DNA of 64,000 bases, taken from Cydia pomonella. Lineage: Eukaryota > Arthropoda > Insecta > Lepidoptera > Tortricidae. Positions within the stretch are counted from its first letter, which is position 1. Every line of letters begins with the position of its first letter. The position numbers were made by a program, and so were the translations under genes. The notes below the pieces were generated by a model. The model saw nothing but the letters and a program-made list of their open reading frames with translations, ran no database searches and had not been told where the DNA came from. Positions 1 through 13,768 of the stretch are shown here, piece after piece. The DNA lies in assembly GCF_033807575.1 (NCBI RefSeq), contig NC_084705.1, positions 10,224,019-10,288,018 of the forward strand, in the 5' to 3' direction.

Positions 1-2160
1 TGCCAGTTTTATCATCGATGTATTTGAGTATTTTATATATGTACTATTTTTTATTAGAATAATAATGTGTATGTTTTCATGTTCAGTCTCAAAATCCCTA
101 TTGATCTAATTAATACTTTTCGTTTATTTTTTAGCCTATTGGTGTCCCTTCGCGCCTCAGAAACAATACATAGAGTAGTATAAAACCGTGGTCAGCGGCA
201 GCGCGTCAACAACATCATTCCTTTTCTCTTCGCCTCTTAAAACTAGACATGTACATATTACTATTTTTAGCCAACATTATGGTAAACTAAATTTTTAAAT
301 AACAAAGTTCAACTAGAAATCTGGGAGGTCACGCTTACGGCGGTCAATGTCTACGCGGATACGTATAATTCCTCACCCAATTCTTAGCAGATGACGTTTC
401 GCTGAACATCGTTTCGCAGAGTGATTTGCTGGTAGATGTAACTTTTCGTCGCCTAACGTTGGGTTGGCATGTGTGTAAAATAGCAGAACAATTATCGGAA
501 GAATTTCATTAGGCAGGTTATATATTTTCATTTATACAATCTTTAGTCGAGTAAAGTTCATTTTATACATTTTTTAAGTTTTCGTTGAGTTAGTGTCGAA
601 GAAAGTGACACTCTGTACATTTAGCAATTGCAGTGCCCACCACATTCATCGATTATATATTGTTGCACCTAATTCGGCAATGTATCGAAAATGGCATACG
701 ATTCATTGCAAAGTCTATGGAACCCTTTCTATACACTCGTACCAAAAAAACGGTTGCTAATTAAACGCTAGCATTATTTTTAGAAATTTTACTAAATTTA
801 CTCAGATAATTCATAGGACACCGGTTTACATATACCTACCTATTACATACATTCGCATTCGTTTCCGGACATAGAACAGTCTATTATTTAAAGTTTCATG
901 ACCTAAACTGGTCTTTAAAAAAGCCTTATCTATATTATAGTAAGTAACGCTCGTCTAAATCTATCGCCTATAAACACAGCGACAGTTATGATAATATATT
1001 TTACCAAATTTACCGATATTATGCTCGATTTAGCTTTGTGAAGACGTGTAGTTGTAAATTAAGAATTCCTATGCAAATTGCAAACTAGATGGAGGTGCCT
1101 TCGTTTGAAGATGCAGTTAGCGCGGAGTGGAACTGGTGACGGTCGGGCACGCTCGCCCTGCGCAGTTCGCGACAATACGGCCAACTCGCTCATTAGCGAT
1201 AACAAGTGCCTACAGAAGCTCGTTACGCAAGACGAGACGGCCTGCGGACTATTCATTAATTGCGTATTGTCGAAGATCCCTTAACCGGCGATCACATCTC
1301 CGAGATATTAACCGTGGTCCCACAACGTGCCTACTTCCAACGCGCGCTCCTCGCGACCATAGCTAATATCTCTTTACTGCAAAATTAATCAGAAGCATCG
1401 ATGATAGGCGTGCGCGTGTATGCTGCCAGGATAAACATAGATAATCGCAGAGACCGTTAAGCTGTGATTTAAGGCGTCGGTTCCGCCCTTGGTCGAAACA
1501 AACGATTATATCGTGTAAGTATTCTTGTCTAATAACACTCGACTAACGGTATCCATTGTTTACCCTAGTGGCATAACTATTTTATCTACTTTTCACAGTC
1601 GCTCATCCGGATATTGAGTTCAGTAAGTTTGAATAGAAGCAGTGAAAAGCATTGCTATCTGCGGTGGCTATCGCGGCTGCGAATATAAATCAAGCGAAGC
1701 AAGCCTTTATCGCGTACAATATGGTTGACGTTAATTGACGAAATGCAGAGTGGTAGTGCTTGCGTTGATTTATGCGCGGGCAAATCGCTACCTACTCAAT
1801 TTGCATGGGATCTACGGAAAGCGCGCGCGCCTTGTTATTGCGATCGACGTCATTAGAATTCTCTGCTTTAACTATTATCAGTGTCATAAATTATTTCTTG
1901 TGAAATTATAGACATTTCTTAGGTGTTATTTACAGCTAAAAGGATTTTATAGCTAGAGCTATAAGGATAGTAGGTATTACAATGATATAAAATAATTGGA
2001 ACTGTTTTGACAACTGTAATATGATTATAGCAAAGTATTTTCTTAGAGTGTATTACTGATTTTCTTGACTTTTTACTAACTATTAATTAAAAACCATGTC
2101 GTCCTGAATAACGTTTTATCGTCATACAATTCTTGCACCTTATTATTATTCGCGTGCTGA
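1..2160. other. AT-rich sequence, no gene seen
   Basis: No open frame here has a recognisable domain. The three overlapping short frames at about 1059-1366 lie in a locally CpG-rich patch (about 1110-1360) and are on both strands, as expected by chance in GC-richer DNA. The rest is AT-rich with scattered lepidopteran-style tacctacc runs. I see no repeat that I can name. Confidence 0.6.
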
Positions 2161-2280
2161 GGCCCATTTCTCAAACAGTATCAGTTTAATATTATTAGTG
2201 TGTTGCCATGGTAACCCAAATAAGATTTGACAGTTCGAGGACTAATAATATTAGTCCAATACCGTTTAAGAAATGGGCTC
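2161..2280. mobile_element. Palindromic MITE, about 120 bp
   Basis: The two ends are inverted copies of about 40 bases. The left end begins ggcccatttctcaaac and runs into aatattattagt; the right end runs from actaataatatt to gtttaagaaatgggctc. The centre is about 40 bases and includes ccatggtaaccc. Terminal inverted repeats with no coding capacity define a MITE; the superfamily is not clear because I cannot fix a target duplication. An 80-codon open frame from 2208 starts inside the element and runs out of it, and shows no protein features. Confidence 0.7.
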
Positions 2281-5200
2281 CAGGTGTTATTCCAAGGCAA
2301 TGTGTGATCCAATTACAAAGACCTGGAACTATTTGTTGGTATTCCGGTGATCATTCAGCATTAGGTGTAGTTACTAATGTCATTATTTCTCATTCCGAGC
2401 AGGAGGCCAATTCAAACTTACATTGTTACATCCAAATGATATCTAAATGATGTCAGCCGCCCTTGCGTCGCGCTTGCGCCAATACAAGTACAGACAAGTA
2501 CGTACGAGCAAAATTCACACGCGGCTGATATCATTTTGATGTCACAATGTTAGTTAGAATTGGTAGTTATCAATCGTCTCTTTATTGTTTTTAGTGTGAC
2601 TCGATCAATTACTTGTTAAACATGAAAACTAAAAGCGCGTTTGCTTAAAGTATACTACTCACCCAGCATTTATTTTGTCAGCAAAACATATATGCTACTT
2701 GACAGCTCATAATTTAATACGGTGATAAGAACTGTTCGGTAGCGAATACCATGTTCTTGGCAAAGCCAGTACCATACCAATGTAAGAATATACGGCTTGT
2801 AGATACAATCATCCACATTGTTTCCGCGTCCCAGGATCATTTGCAGCGCGGCAACCACTTCGCAAGGCAAATAAACCTAATGAGTGTCGTAAACGGCTCC
2901 GTATGAACACATTCATTGCGGTCGAGAACAGCGGAGCAGCAAATGTCATTCCACCTCAATAGGTGCTGAGAGGGGTGTATTTGGGTCACACACTAATTCT
3001 AGGTAATGGAAGTATGGGCTGTTTTACCGCAAGTAATCTTACGGGCACGTAAGAGGTTCCTGACTAATTTGCGGATCGTGCGTTTCGGAGTGCGGTCACG
3101 CGCGTGCCCACCGCAACCAAATTCCGCTGCAGCCGACGACGGCGATGTCCGACGACGGGCCGTGGCCTCGCCTGTCACCACTAATACCATTATGGCCGAA
3201 CTAAGAGTTCACTGATCACATAATTGCCGTTATGTTTACAACTCTGAGGAATGTTTATTATCTAAGTAACGAAATGAATACCGCCATAAACCGATGATTA
3301 TATGTTTATAAACGTTTACGATTTGAAACGGCTTATGGCATAGGCATGGTCACAATATTTAACTGTTATTTATATAAACTGCAAATACTATAATTAACAT
3401 AAGTGCGTATAATGATTTTCTATATGTATTTTCTCTCTTTCGCAGGTGTATTTGTTGAGCTATTCACATCCATTCCATGATGCTGAACTTCCCATCTAAT
3501 TATGTATGTGAGAAAACCCGTCTGTATTCTATAGATAATTAAATGTAAATGAAATCGACATTACATTCCTACATTTCTTTTCATTTGTATTCCAGCGTTT
3601 ACTCAGCTTCAGACTCACGTCATTGCTTGATCTGTTGTTCAGCTTGACAAGCCAGCATTATAACAAAAAAATCTTGTATTTATGCCCCACTATTTAGATA
3701 CATCTCGTACAGGTACGAGTAGAATAAGTGACGTGAGCTTTACCACATTTCTTTTCTCATCTAAGATTACGGCAGATGCATTTAAAAACACGGAACATCG
3801 AGTATTTTGTTACTTTAAGTAAGTAAACCAATATATTTAATTTTGTGTGTAACAAATTGATAATCACTGAAAGATTTGAAGCCATAACTCATCGATCCGT
3901 TGCGTCCCACATCGGAGACACGATACAGCGTTATGGCTCATCACTAACAATTGCATCTGGTTTCACTTACGGTGCCAGGTTTTTCGCGCAGATCTCGATC
4001 GCGATCAATAACTCGTACTCGTATTGTGTTCGTTGACGCTCTAGCAGGTTGCATAATGCTAGCCGTGGGAGCGACGCGGTGCGGTGCCGTTAGGCGACGC
4101 ACGCCACCAGTACCGTTCCATTAGTGATTTTATTAGAATTCGCGTGTATCGCCTGTAATCAATTTGAGCACGTTGCGAGCGTTGTAACTCGCTCCACTTG
4201 CAACGCATTACCAGGCATAAAACGCTTTACAGGCACGTTCTTCCAAGCTCACATCTCACATCCCATCATCCATTCCACCTTACAGGCTGGCTCTAGTTTT
4301 GTCTTTTTTTTCTACTTATCTCAAATAGGAGTAAACCATGAACTTCACTAAAGTGATATCAGCCAACCAACTAGTCATTCATTTAAACGAATGGCACCTT
4401 ACTTCCAGCAATTAGACACCACAACCAGTTTTTCTTTTATGGAATATACAACCACAAATTTTGTTGTCTATTTCTTTATGTTAATCGGTATTAATTACAA
4501 AATGATGCAAACATTTAAGTCTATATTAAATAAAATGCAAAGTTTAAACTAGGTCTCTACTCTTTTATAATTATATGTTTCTTGAATCATTGTCATCATT
4601 GAGAAAAAACCCTATTAAAGCCAACGAAAGCTATCTTGATTGTGGGTGTTCCACATCACATCATTCTATACTGTCCGACAGTCCAGTTAGTATTACAATT
4701 AGAAGCCTTAAAAGGAAAGCAAAATTTGGTGTATTTTTTTAACCAAAACGATTACCTTACATAGTCCTCAAAGTTAACGAATCATCAATTTATTTAAATA
4801 CGTAACGACATGCGTCCTTAAGTAGACAAGCCCATATTTCTAATGTCCCTCGGTATAAATACACATAATTGTAGTTAAAACCCCGCTTGTTTGAAGAACG
4901 ATGGCTCGTGGAATCATAAACAAGTTTCCAAACACAGATTTGTAGACTGTCATATATGTTGTTTATAAGGTAATTCGTATTCGTTTGTCCCAGATGAGTC
5001 ATCTGTGTCTGCCCACTCCGTCTCCAAAATCTTACCGATATTCCATGCCCAGACAACTATGTAGGTAGGTACTACTCAGATTTATGACTGGTATCATAAC
5101 GCTACTAGCGAATTTTGTTAATTTGGAATACTGTTATAAAACCAGTTCAATTCATTTGTAAAAAAAAAATTCGAACTCAAGTTGATTATAATATTCAAAT

Positions 5201-8200
5201 TAAATCTTGAATATATGGAAGCGTTTTGTTGTATATAACAAGTGCCATTTTATTATTAAAAAAAAACTAGTTTGCAGTAACGGTCTGTTAACCCCATTTT
5301 TAGGAATTATTCAAATAATTGCTATGATCAGTGGGTTTATGATTACTAATTTCTGGTATAATAAATAACAATCTAAAAAGCCATTTCATATTTGAATGAA
5401 GTTGTCACAGCTTGCGTATCTTTAAGGACAGTGAAACAATTTATTTGAAAAGTATCTCGCGCACCGCGTTTACCTAGGTCGTTCACCCACAGCGACGTAA
5501 TTAAAATCCTTCATGGAAAGCACGCCTGATGGAATCCGTCCTGACCCCGCGCTCGACCGCACAGTACCGCCCTTTAAACGTTACTTTATAAATAGGATCA
5601 CCGTGCCACAGCCCCGATCATCTTCATCTAAAAGCTACGACCGGCTTCAAATATTTTATATTATGTATAGAAACAGCAAATTAAATGTTTAAGCTGCCGT
5701 TGTATATAAAAATACTGTTAATATTCTCAGCTCAAGCGTTAAATATGGCATAAGACTTCACATCATTAAGCAATCAAAATTGCCCTACTTCTGTAGGTCA
5801 TGACAAATTTATCTTCCAATAATTTCACCATAAGCAACCCACTCGTCAATAAGTCACCATAGGTTTTCAATTACTGCTCGCGCGCACAGATTACGCACAT
5901 TTCTCAGCTTACCGTCGGTACGCCGGTACAACCATAAATTCCCCTACATTGACATCTTTAACCTCGCCGAGTCCCTGTTTAAGAAATAGCACCCGCAATC
6001 ACTCAGCCAATCGAAGTGAATTATGAACGGATACTGTGCGTGCCTCCACTATTGTGCTGTTTAATAATTGCGATAATTTGTTATTTATTAATGCTGAAAT
6101 TCAACGTTATGTTATGAAACCCGCTAGACTTCTAATAATTATTATATATCCCAGTAAAAGATTATATTTACATTTTATTTACAAAACAAATTTATGGTTA
6201 AATTAGTTATAAAAAATACGCATAAACATTTTATATTACTTACCTATTAGTTACAGTGTCTTGGACGTTATGATAAATTCGTTCAGAGTACTGTTAACAA
6301 GGTGGAAGTAACATCGGAAAGCCGAGGCGAGTCAATCGAGTCACCGCTAATCAATTATCCTCCAGCTAATCGAGAATCGGAACGCGCCGCAAGCCCGGTA
6401 GTTCCCATAAGGGTTACATGTGGCTGTTGATGTCATCACATTCAAAGATGCAAATTAATTCATACATTTTCATTTGCTTGTTAAACACAATATTATTTTG
6501 CTACTTTTATTTAAATACTATTATTATTATTATCGTATGGCTTTATCCTCGTTATAAGCATTTTACATTATAGTTTTTATATTATAAATCTATATCTAAG
6601 TTTAATAGCCAATCCCTGGCACCCGCTGTAAGCTCATAGAGTTCTTCAACTCTTCCAGCATACCGTCTCCGAGGACACTCTTCTACTATATGCGCAATTT
6701 AAATACTGGTGTGTTACTTAATCATTTATGTTTTTCTTAAATATCGTTTATAAAAATAGCAGTGATTCCTAATCTAGCTACAATTGTTAATTATAATAAA
6801 AAAGACGTTCCAAATATTATTACTAAGAAGTTCAGATTGATAAGGCTTATCATAAATAATATAACATATCATTATTAGCTCTATATTATTACTGAGGCTT
6901 GCCAGCGATAAAATAAAGTATGTCAGTCAACCATGGACGAAATCCATTACAACTACACAAAAACACATTTTAAAATTAACATAACAGTTGGTCCTTCTAT
7001 ATGGTTACTACCACTATTTTTGATTTTGACTAGAATCAATTGACCGTAAAGGTAATCAGTAATTCGGAACACCGCCTTGTGCCCGATAGGTGGCGTGTCA
7101 TCGCGTGCCGCGCTGTCACGACACCACCTTTTCTCACGTGATCTTCTTAATTATAATCTGCGACGCATTGGGGTCAAACAACACTGGTTGTTTGTTTTTT
7201 TTTTTTAATTTTTGCTACATTATAATGAAGAGGAAATAGACGTAAAAAACTAGTCTATTCTATTCGGATCTTAAAATAATGAAAACTGTGACAGTCCAAT
7301 CAATCAATGATAACATTTTATTAATACTGAATTTTGTATCTCTGGTTGAATGACTAAGGCGCGTTGATATTGTTAGCATTATTCTAGGATCCAGACAAAA
7401 TATACTATAAATAGACAAGCGTATAAAAAACCATTAACGTCACATTAATCGCACAGAGATTATACAACAAACTCTTGCCATTGAATTTATGTTTTATATT
7501 TATTTTACCTTAAAAATCTTGGAGGAGTTAACAATTGGAGACGCCTTGTTGTACAAAACAGTGTGTCAATTTTTGCGGGGGAGGGGCACGTCAAATGTAT
7601 GTTACGTACAATACATGTCATTTAAACGTCAATTCATACAATATGTATGACTATTGGGCCAGAGGTTTTCGACATAAGGATAAGCTCTTAAAGGCGACTC
7701 CGACTGTTAAATCCTCCAAGTTAAAAATCTTTTAAAGAATGATGTGACGTGAATGAACTCAATGAAGCGACCTGCGAAACCGCAATGGGGTCTTGCGGAA
7801 CCCGCATCTTGAGCGCCTTGAAACCAGTAGTTGGCTCATTCGTTAAATTCGCGCTTTATTATATTTTGACCACTAAACCTTGTTCTCCGAGTTTTATTCG
7901 CTATTTTATTTTATTTGTGTGCTATCAACTTATCGTGTGATTTCATTGTCTTCTAGCACGATGGCGCCAATCGTCTAATCGTTAAGTTCTTCAAATTACT
8001 TACCTACTTGCATAGAAGTTTTTTATTTCAGCCATAAATGCTACTGCCTTGTTCAAACTGGTCTGTTTGGATTCAAGTTCCTAATTGCCATCCCGTACTC
8101 TTTCTTGTTCTATTAATTGTTACTCGTAAGTATGAAATAATTTCAGTGCATTGTCGCAAGAAATACCACAGCCGTATAATTTGCAAGTATAGATCTACTA

Positions 8201-10299
8201 AGTATTTATATTATCACTTCGTAAACGGTTAACGCTACTCCGTTGATAAATCACTGCTAGTCCTCTCCTCTGCGATTCCCACAGAATCCTCACTGACAGA
8301 GCCCAACATCTCAATAAGCGTAAATATACTTTTCTTCAATATTTCAGTTAATTGACCATTAAGGCGGTTGTTGTGCGATACCATTATAGTACTAGTGCTG
8401 ACCCTCGGCCCTGATCGTGCTCCGAAGATCGTTCGTTATACTTTTGCGCCGCTACCAATTGTTCCAAGCGAAATTGTAGCCTACAAACCCTGAGCTAAGG
8501 CTCCCCAGAAATGTACCTTAATTGTGTATTGTCATGAGAAAATCACAAACGAATAAATAATCCGGCTTTATTTTTGTTGCTGGTTAAAATTATTTATAGA
8601 TTTTATTTCCAGATGATTTCAAATGAATATCTTTGTCTTTTGATTAATATTTTAAATTATGGTAATATTATGTATTGTGGTTTACTTATTTTTAGTAAGA
8701 CGTAAAGAGAAAAGACCATTTTAAGTAGTACACATCCATCATTCCATGAAAGTTCCGACTAACTTTAAATCTTAGTTCACTGAACAAAAAAATTAAAAAC
8801 TATATACCTACTTTTATATGACTTCAACTACATTATATGACCTTCCTGTGTGTGACAAACCGTGAACCGTGTATGTTTCTAATTAATCAACGTTATAATA
8901 CTTATAACAGTGTATGTCGCAAATTGGCTTTTCCATTGATCCTTACTTATTAGTACCAGTAGGTTTCTCAGGATATACCTACATAAAACAGCCAATTCAT
9001 ATAAATGTTTTTATATTTTTTATAAACCACTAATAATTTAGAAAGAATGCACCATTAGGAAATAATGCAGCCAATTCAAACGTTTTTTGATATTACATCA
9101 TTAAATAATAAAATTCCTTTCGTTTAACAATCCATTAATTTTCTTAAAAATGTTATAATATACATTTGTGGAATCTAATCCGCAGTCCGCAAGTGCGCGT
9201 GTGATGCGATCCCGTTGATGTCTTTTGTTGCCGCGTAGCGCTCAATCTACTTGCTACAAGTTTTGCTGCTCCATTCATGAATATAATTCATACATTAATT
9301 CATTAATGTTTGTCTAAATAAGATTCCCAACCAATATTTTTTTATCGTTACAAATTTAAAAGACATAAAATTTTCCCATAGTAATAAATAAGCGCTAAAT
9401 ATAGCACACTGCCAATGTTTGCAGTATGCGCAACCGAGCTTATCGCTACATGATTGAAGACGAGCGCTGCAAAAACTTCCCTGAGCCAACCCTAACGGTA
9501 TCGAACCGTCGTTTATACATTTTTATGTCATAATTGATTTTTATATGTAATTATCTCTGTTAAATTATTATGTTATTCAACAGTTAAGAGCATTTAACTA
9601 AAACGTTTTGAATATATTTTCATTTTTGTGACACCTAAAATTGTTCTTGGTATCATATCAGACGAAAGTATTTTTTTTTATAAAACTTTGACTTACAATA
9701 GGTACAGTTATATTATATGCATTATTAATTTGGTTTCATGATTTTAATACTTTAATATAATTTAACAAGATTGTTGTATCCAACATATCCGTGAAGAAGT
9801 TAACAGCTCTTTCCTTATCTTTAATATTGTAACTAACTCTCGCCTTCATGCGTGTAGCTTCTAGAGCTTGAAATCGCTCGATCCTTCCAGCTTTCACTCC
9901 GTACGAGATAAGACTAATTATCACAAGACTTAAGTACTAATGTCCTTGGCCGCGGCAATAGCCGGCCATAAAATATTTATAGACCAGTTTGTTGACCAGG
10001 ACGCGCCAGTATGTCCTCAAGTTGCCGCAATCTTTTGAAAAATCTCATTTAAATACTCAAAAAATGTAATTTCAAAGTTTCAGTACGTACCGAAATGCAC
10101 CGAAAGAATACGTCAGATGGGTCACGAGAGAGTTCAAACAAAACACCCGGTTCATGAACTTTGTCACTGGTTGTGTATCACAGCGTTCGTTCACAGTCCT
10201 AACACGAGGGAGACGGGCTCGTGTCGCGGCCAGTCTCGGCGAGACACTGAACTTGCTTCAGCGCGCCTCAACGGTTATAACATAACACGTCTGACGTAA
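2281..10299. other. Long AT-rich stretch, no gene seen
   Basis: Eight kilobases with no recognisable exon or RNA gene. Locally GC-richer, non-repetitive-looking patches occur at about 3040-3190, 4030-4120, 5455-5620, 6300-6410, 7070-7150 and 9180-9290. A segment around 7555-7640 (gggggaggggcacgtcaaat, then short inverted pieces of 'gtacaatacatgt' type) has the look of an interspersed repeat, but I cannot delimit it. All frames here are under 90 codons and have no domain signature. Confidence 0.5.
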
Positions 10300-10470
10300 C
10301 CTTAACCTTGCAAGAAGAAGAGGAACAGAGCGCCGAAGGACGGAGAGAGAGGGGTATAGGGGCGAGAGAAAGGGAGAGATGGCTGGACGGCGGACGGCGC
10401 TCGCGACGCGCAAAGCCTATTCGCGGCGCTCGCGGCCCTCGCGGCCACCGCGCGCCGATACTCCTAGCCT
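10300..10470. other. CpG-rich patch, possible regulatory DNA
   Basis: The patch begins with a purine-rich run (gagagaggggtatagggg) and continues into a dense set of CG dinucleotides (gcggcgctcgcggccctcgc), ending at a sharp return to AT-rich DNA near 10470. No coding frame crosses it convincingly. In insect gene deserts such islands are sometimes enhancers or distal promoters, but nothing in the sequence proves that here. Confidence 0.3.
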
Positions 10471-13137
10471 TTACTTAAGGGATGAACTTAGGTGTATTTA
10501 ATTATGCGATATGACATCAGTGATTCCGGTCTAGCTGTTGACAACAATATAATGTTTTACATAATTTTTGAAATTTTTCATGACATTTTTTACGACTTTC
10601 TTTTTTCATATTTGTAGCGTCCTCTCTAAATTGTCACTTTATTTTAACAAATGTATTATAAGTAACGCTGCAGCCCTTTTTTATTCTTACATGCCTATCG
10701 CTTGCCATTTCGTCACATCAGGAAATCATTTCTTTCCATATCGTGTTCTACGCAATCTACCTCTTTCGTGGTCTGCCTCTTTAAATATTTCGATCTATAC
10801 ATGTGATGTGATTTATCAGTTTTATAATTTTGTCCCTTGAACTCTGAACTGTTGCCATTTCAATCACCCTATGCTACTTAATACGATTTTTCATATCAAT
10901 ATCGCCGTAACGCTGTAAAAGGGCCAGTTACACCAACCTCAATTTACTTAAGGAAGCCAGACTAGGTCTCGTACTTATTCGCACATATACGAGTATAGGC
11001 GCGAGTGAGACGCACGGGCGAATGATAACAAAATGACATCAACATCAAAATATACGTTCGAATTTGCCTCCTGACCATTGGCAATCAGCAGTGAATTATG
11101 AAATCCCCCATAAAACAATAATTAACCTTTCATAATGTGTAATGGTGGTATAAAATAGTGGGTTAAAACTGCATGGAACAGAAATAATCGTTCTCGAAAA
11201 AAAGCATAAAGATGAAAAATGCGGTCAGTATCCATATCATAGACAGACAAAAGGTTAACGTACGGATAAAACGAACGAATAAAATGCACGAGATGATAGT
11301 CTCGTATCATTTTTTAAACTAAATGTGCCGCTTCCTTAGATCAAATACTTACGTATAGTAAATACCCCGTTTTTTGTTTTAGCCATAATGTAAATGACCC
11401 TGTTAGCTTGAAGTCGTATAAAATGTATCAGAGCCATAAACTCTTAACTAAAACCAAGAAATATTATTATGTAGTTTGTTTTTTAATAAAGTCGTCTCGT
11501 AAGAAATAACAGCTTTTATTGTGTTAAAAGAATAAACTATACGAGTGATCATTCGCTATCGCCCGACGCGGGCGGCGCTCTCACTAAGGCACCGACCGCG
11601 CCCTGCGACCTACCGACACTCAAAGCTGCTAATTAATATGTTTCTATTGTTCATCACCAACTTCACACATTAAGATACTAAAACTCCCATTACCGATTAA
11701 TTAGGTTATTAACAAGTCAACCTCTTTTAAACACAATACCTACACAACATAAACTATGCAGGCAATGGCATTCTCACTTCGCAAAAACGACAGTAGACAT
11801 CGTTAACGTCTCTTATTTATGTTGAATCTCATTTAAACAATTTGTGCCCATTCGGCACAACATTTATATGTCTAGTACCTATAACTTTACTTTTAATGTT
11901 AAGGCATTTCACTTTCATACGAGACAATTGAACCGTCGGCATTTTATCTTACCGGAGCTTTGGCTAGTTTGGTTACAAAGAAACGACTGTGTCTTTACTT
12001 TCACAAGCCAAAAGGATCCTATTACTAAAATAACATTTAACCGATTACACAGCCAAATCGGTGTATGTACCCTTTGTAATATTTTGCTGATTAATTAACA
12101 AACCAATTTTCTCAGCAATAGTAACAATTAAGTAAGAGCTTAAATTAAAATTAAAGCCATCAATTGATAATGTATATTTTTCCCACGATATACCTAACGA
12201 TAGTACAAATGAGTACAAAAAAAAAAACACTGCACAAAAACCAACAAGATCAGTTACAAACTTTCATTTGCCCAGAGATGTGTTGATGGATGGCTAAATT
12301 GGCCTTTACCGTGTCGTGACGTAGACGCATTCATTGTCGTAATGAAGCTACCTCATTAGTGTAATTATGAATGATCTTCACCGTCAATTGATTGCATCGT
12401 ACAGAAATGTTCCCAAGATCATCCAACAAGATTTTTATGTTTCCCATCGTACGTATGTGCTTATTATGTCACGGCATTAGAAGCTCTTTATGATCTTCGC
12501 AACCAACCGCAATTACAACTATTGTAAAGGTAAGGAGTCTCACCTACCCGTTAAGCGGAACCTCAGTCAGGAGTTAGTAGTAAGAGGATATGAAGATATC
12601 AACAGCGGCTACTCGTGTGTGGGATTGCTGTATCTTGATAGCCCAGGCGTCCATACAACCGCCTACTCGGTTAACCCTTGTTATGAACCGCTTGGCCAGT
12701 ACTGATGTTTGTCAAAATGAATAATGAAAGTAGTTTACAAAAGATTAATTTCAAAAGATTTAAAATGAGTTCATTAAACCAGTTTTTTCAGCCTTTATCT
12801 TTTGTGGTTTTTTATACAGGTTAGCCAAGTGTTAGTTCTTATATTTTCCATACCAATTAAATATATAATTATTTTATCACATTAAGTAGCCGGGTAATGT
12901 TATTTTATGCATTTAATCCTCTTATACACATCTGTTTCACACGAAAAAATAAACCTTGATTCCTTAATAAAGATTATCATCATCGTCATCTCCAACCCGC
13001 TTCCGGCCACAGCGACTGTTTTCTACCGCTGAGAGTGTCGCTATACGATATACCTATAAAAAGTATTCAGTCAGCATCATTCATTAGTAAGTATCTGCCA
13101 CCACTATTTCACAAATACATTCAGATATATCTCTACA
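10471..13137. other. AT-rich stretch, no gene seen
   Basis: No exon or RNA gene recognised. There is a short CpG-rich patch at about 11560-11630. A 26-base segment at 12292-12317 (ggctaaattggcctttaccg and on) is identical to 13360-13385, at the edge of the repeat described there. The frame at 12490-12705 (71 codons) lies in more complex sequence, but I recognise no family in it and it has no splice or coding signature I can defend. Confidence 0.5.
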
Positions 13138-13282
13138 GCCGGCCTAGCCAAGGTGACAATCGCTATCGCTTCGACAACGAAACGCTTTGTGTCTCTTTAT
13201 CACTCGTCCATATTAGTGCGACAGTGACAGTTGCGTTTCGATCGCTACGGAGCGTAAGCGATTTGCACGTTGGCTACGCGGC
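13138..13282. mobile_element. Palindromic MITE-like repeat, 145 bp
   Basis: The left end gccggcctagccaa..gacaatcgctatcgct is matched, inverted, by the right end agcgtaagcgatttgcacgttggctacgcggc. The arms are imperfect, about 33 bases, and the centre holds 'ttagtgcgacagtgacag'. I remember this as a common lepidopteran interspersed repeat, but that is recall and not a search. It has no coding capacity. Confidence 0.6.
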
Positions 13283-13359
13283 CTGTTCACGTTAAAAAGA
13301 ATCTACCACACATTAATTGTTCTACGTATAGAGACTTACTTCTCTTCTTAAGACTTGCC

Positions 13360-13768
13360 GGCTAAATTGGCCTTTACCGTGTCGTTTTCGGAACTTATGT
13401 ACGAAATATCATTTGATATTTACCAGTCGCTGTTTGGTGAAGGAAAACATCCTGAGGAAACCGGAACCTAGTTTACCCTCTGGGTTGGAAGGTCAGATGG
13501 CAATCGCTTTCGTAATAACTAGTGCCTACCAGTGGCGGATCGTTCAAAGAACTCGATTCCCACCGGCTTGTCTAATTTCAGCCCGTTGAGTACTTTCACG
13601 ATCGGTTCATGGAGAAAAGGAAAGCAAAATTAGCTCCGAGTTCCCCACGAATATTTGTGACGCGCCGCCGCTGGTGCCTACGCCAAATCTTGGGATTAGT
13701 TGTCAAGCGGACCCCAGGCTCCCATGAGCCGTGGCAAAATGCCGGGACAACGCGAGGATGAAGAGTAA
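13360..13768 (+). repeat. Lepidopteran interspersed repeat, interrupted
   Basis: The segment contains pieces that recur across lepidopteran genomes: 'ggtgaaggaaaacatc(c)tgaggaaacc' near 13437, 'ctctgggttggaaggtcag' near 13477, then after an interruption 'cttgggattagttgtcaa' near 13691 and 'tgccgggacaacgcgagg' near 13740. The last normally precedes a (gatgat)n tail, here reduced to gatgaagagt. It is probably a SINE or the 3' end of a LINE. The middle, 13530-13673, is a later insertion, described separately. Confidence 0.65.
13530..13673. mobile_element. hAT-like MITE, 144 bp, 8-bp target duplication
   Basis: The element starts cagtggcggatcg and ends cgcgccgccgctg, which is an inverted copy at 10 of 13 positions. 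It is flanked on both sides by the same 8 bases, gtgcctac (13522-13529 and 13674-13681). Removing the element and one copy of the 8-mer joins the two halves of the surrounding repeat ('aactagtgcctac' to 'gccaaatcttggg'). An 8-bp duplication and ends beginning CAG are the hallmarks of hAT transposons. There is no transposase, so it is non-autonomous. Confidence 0.85.

Noticed and set aside
3440..3500. Terminal exon after the acceptor-like 'tttctctctttcgcag' ending at 3445
   Set aside because: A good acceptor and an 18-codon open frame to a stop, but there is no upstream exon and no polyadenylation signal nearby, and such short frames are common.
7535..7735. Small cysteine-containing protein frame (66 codons)
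   Set aside because: No ATG at its first codon in the sequence as given (it starts ttg), no signal peptide, and it overlaps repeat-like inverted words.
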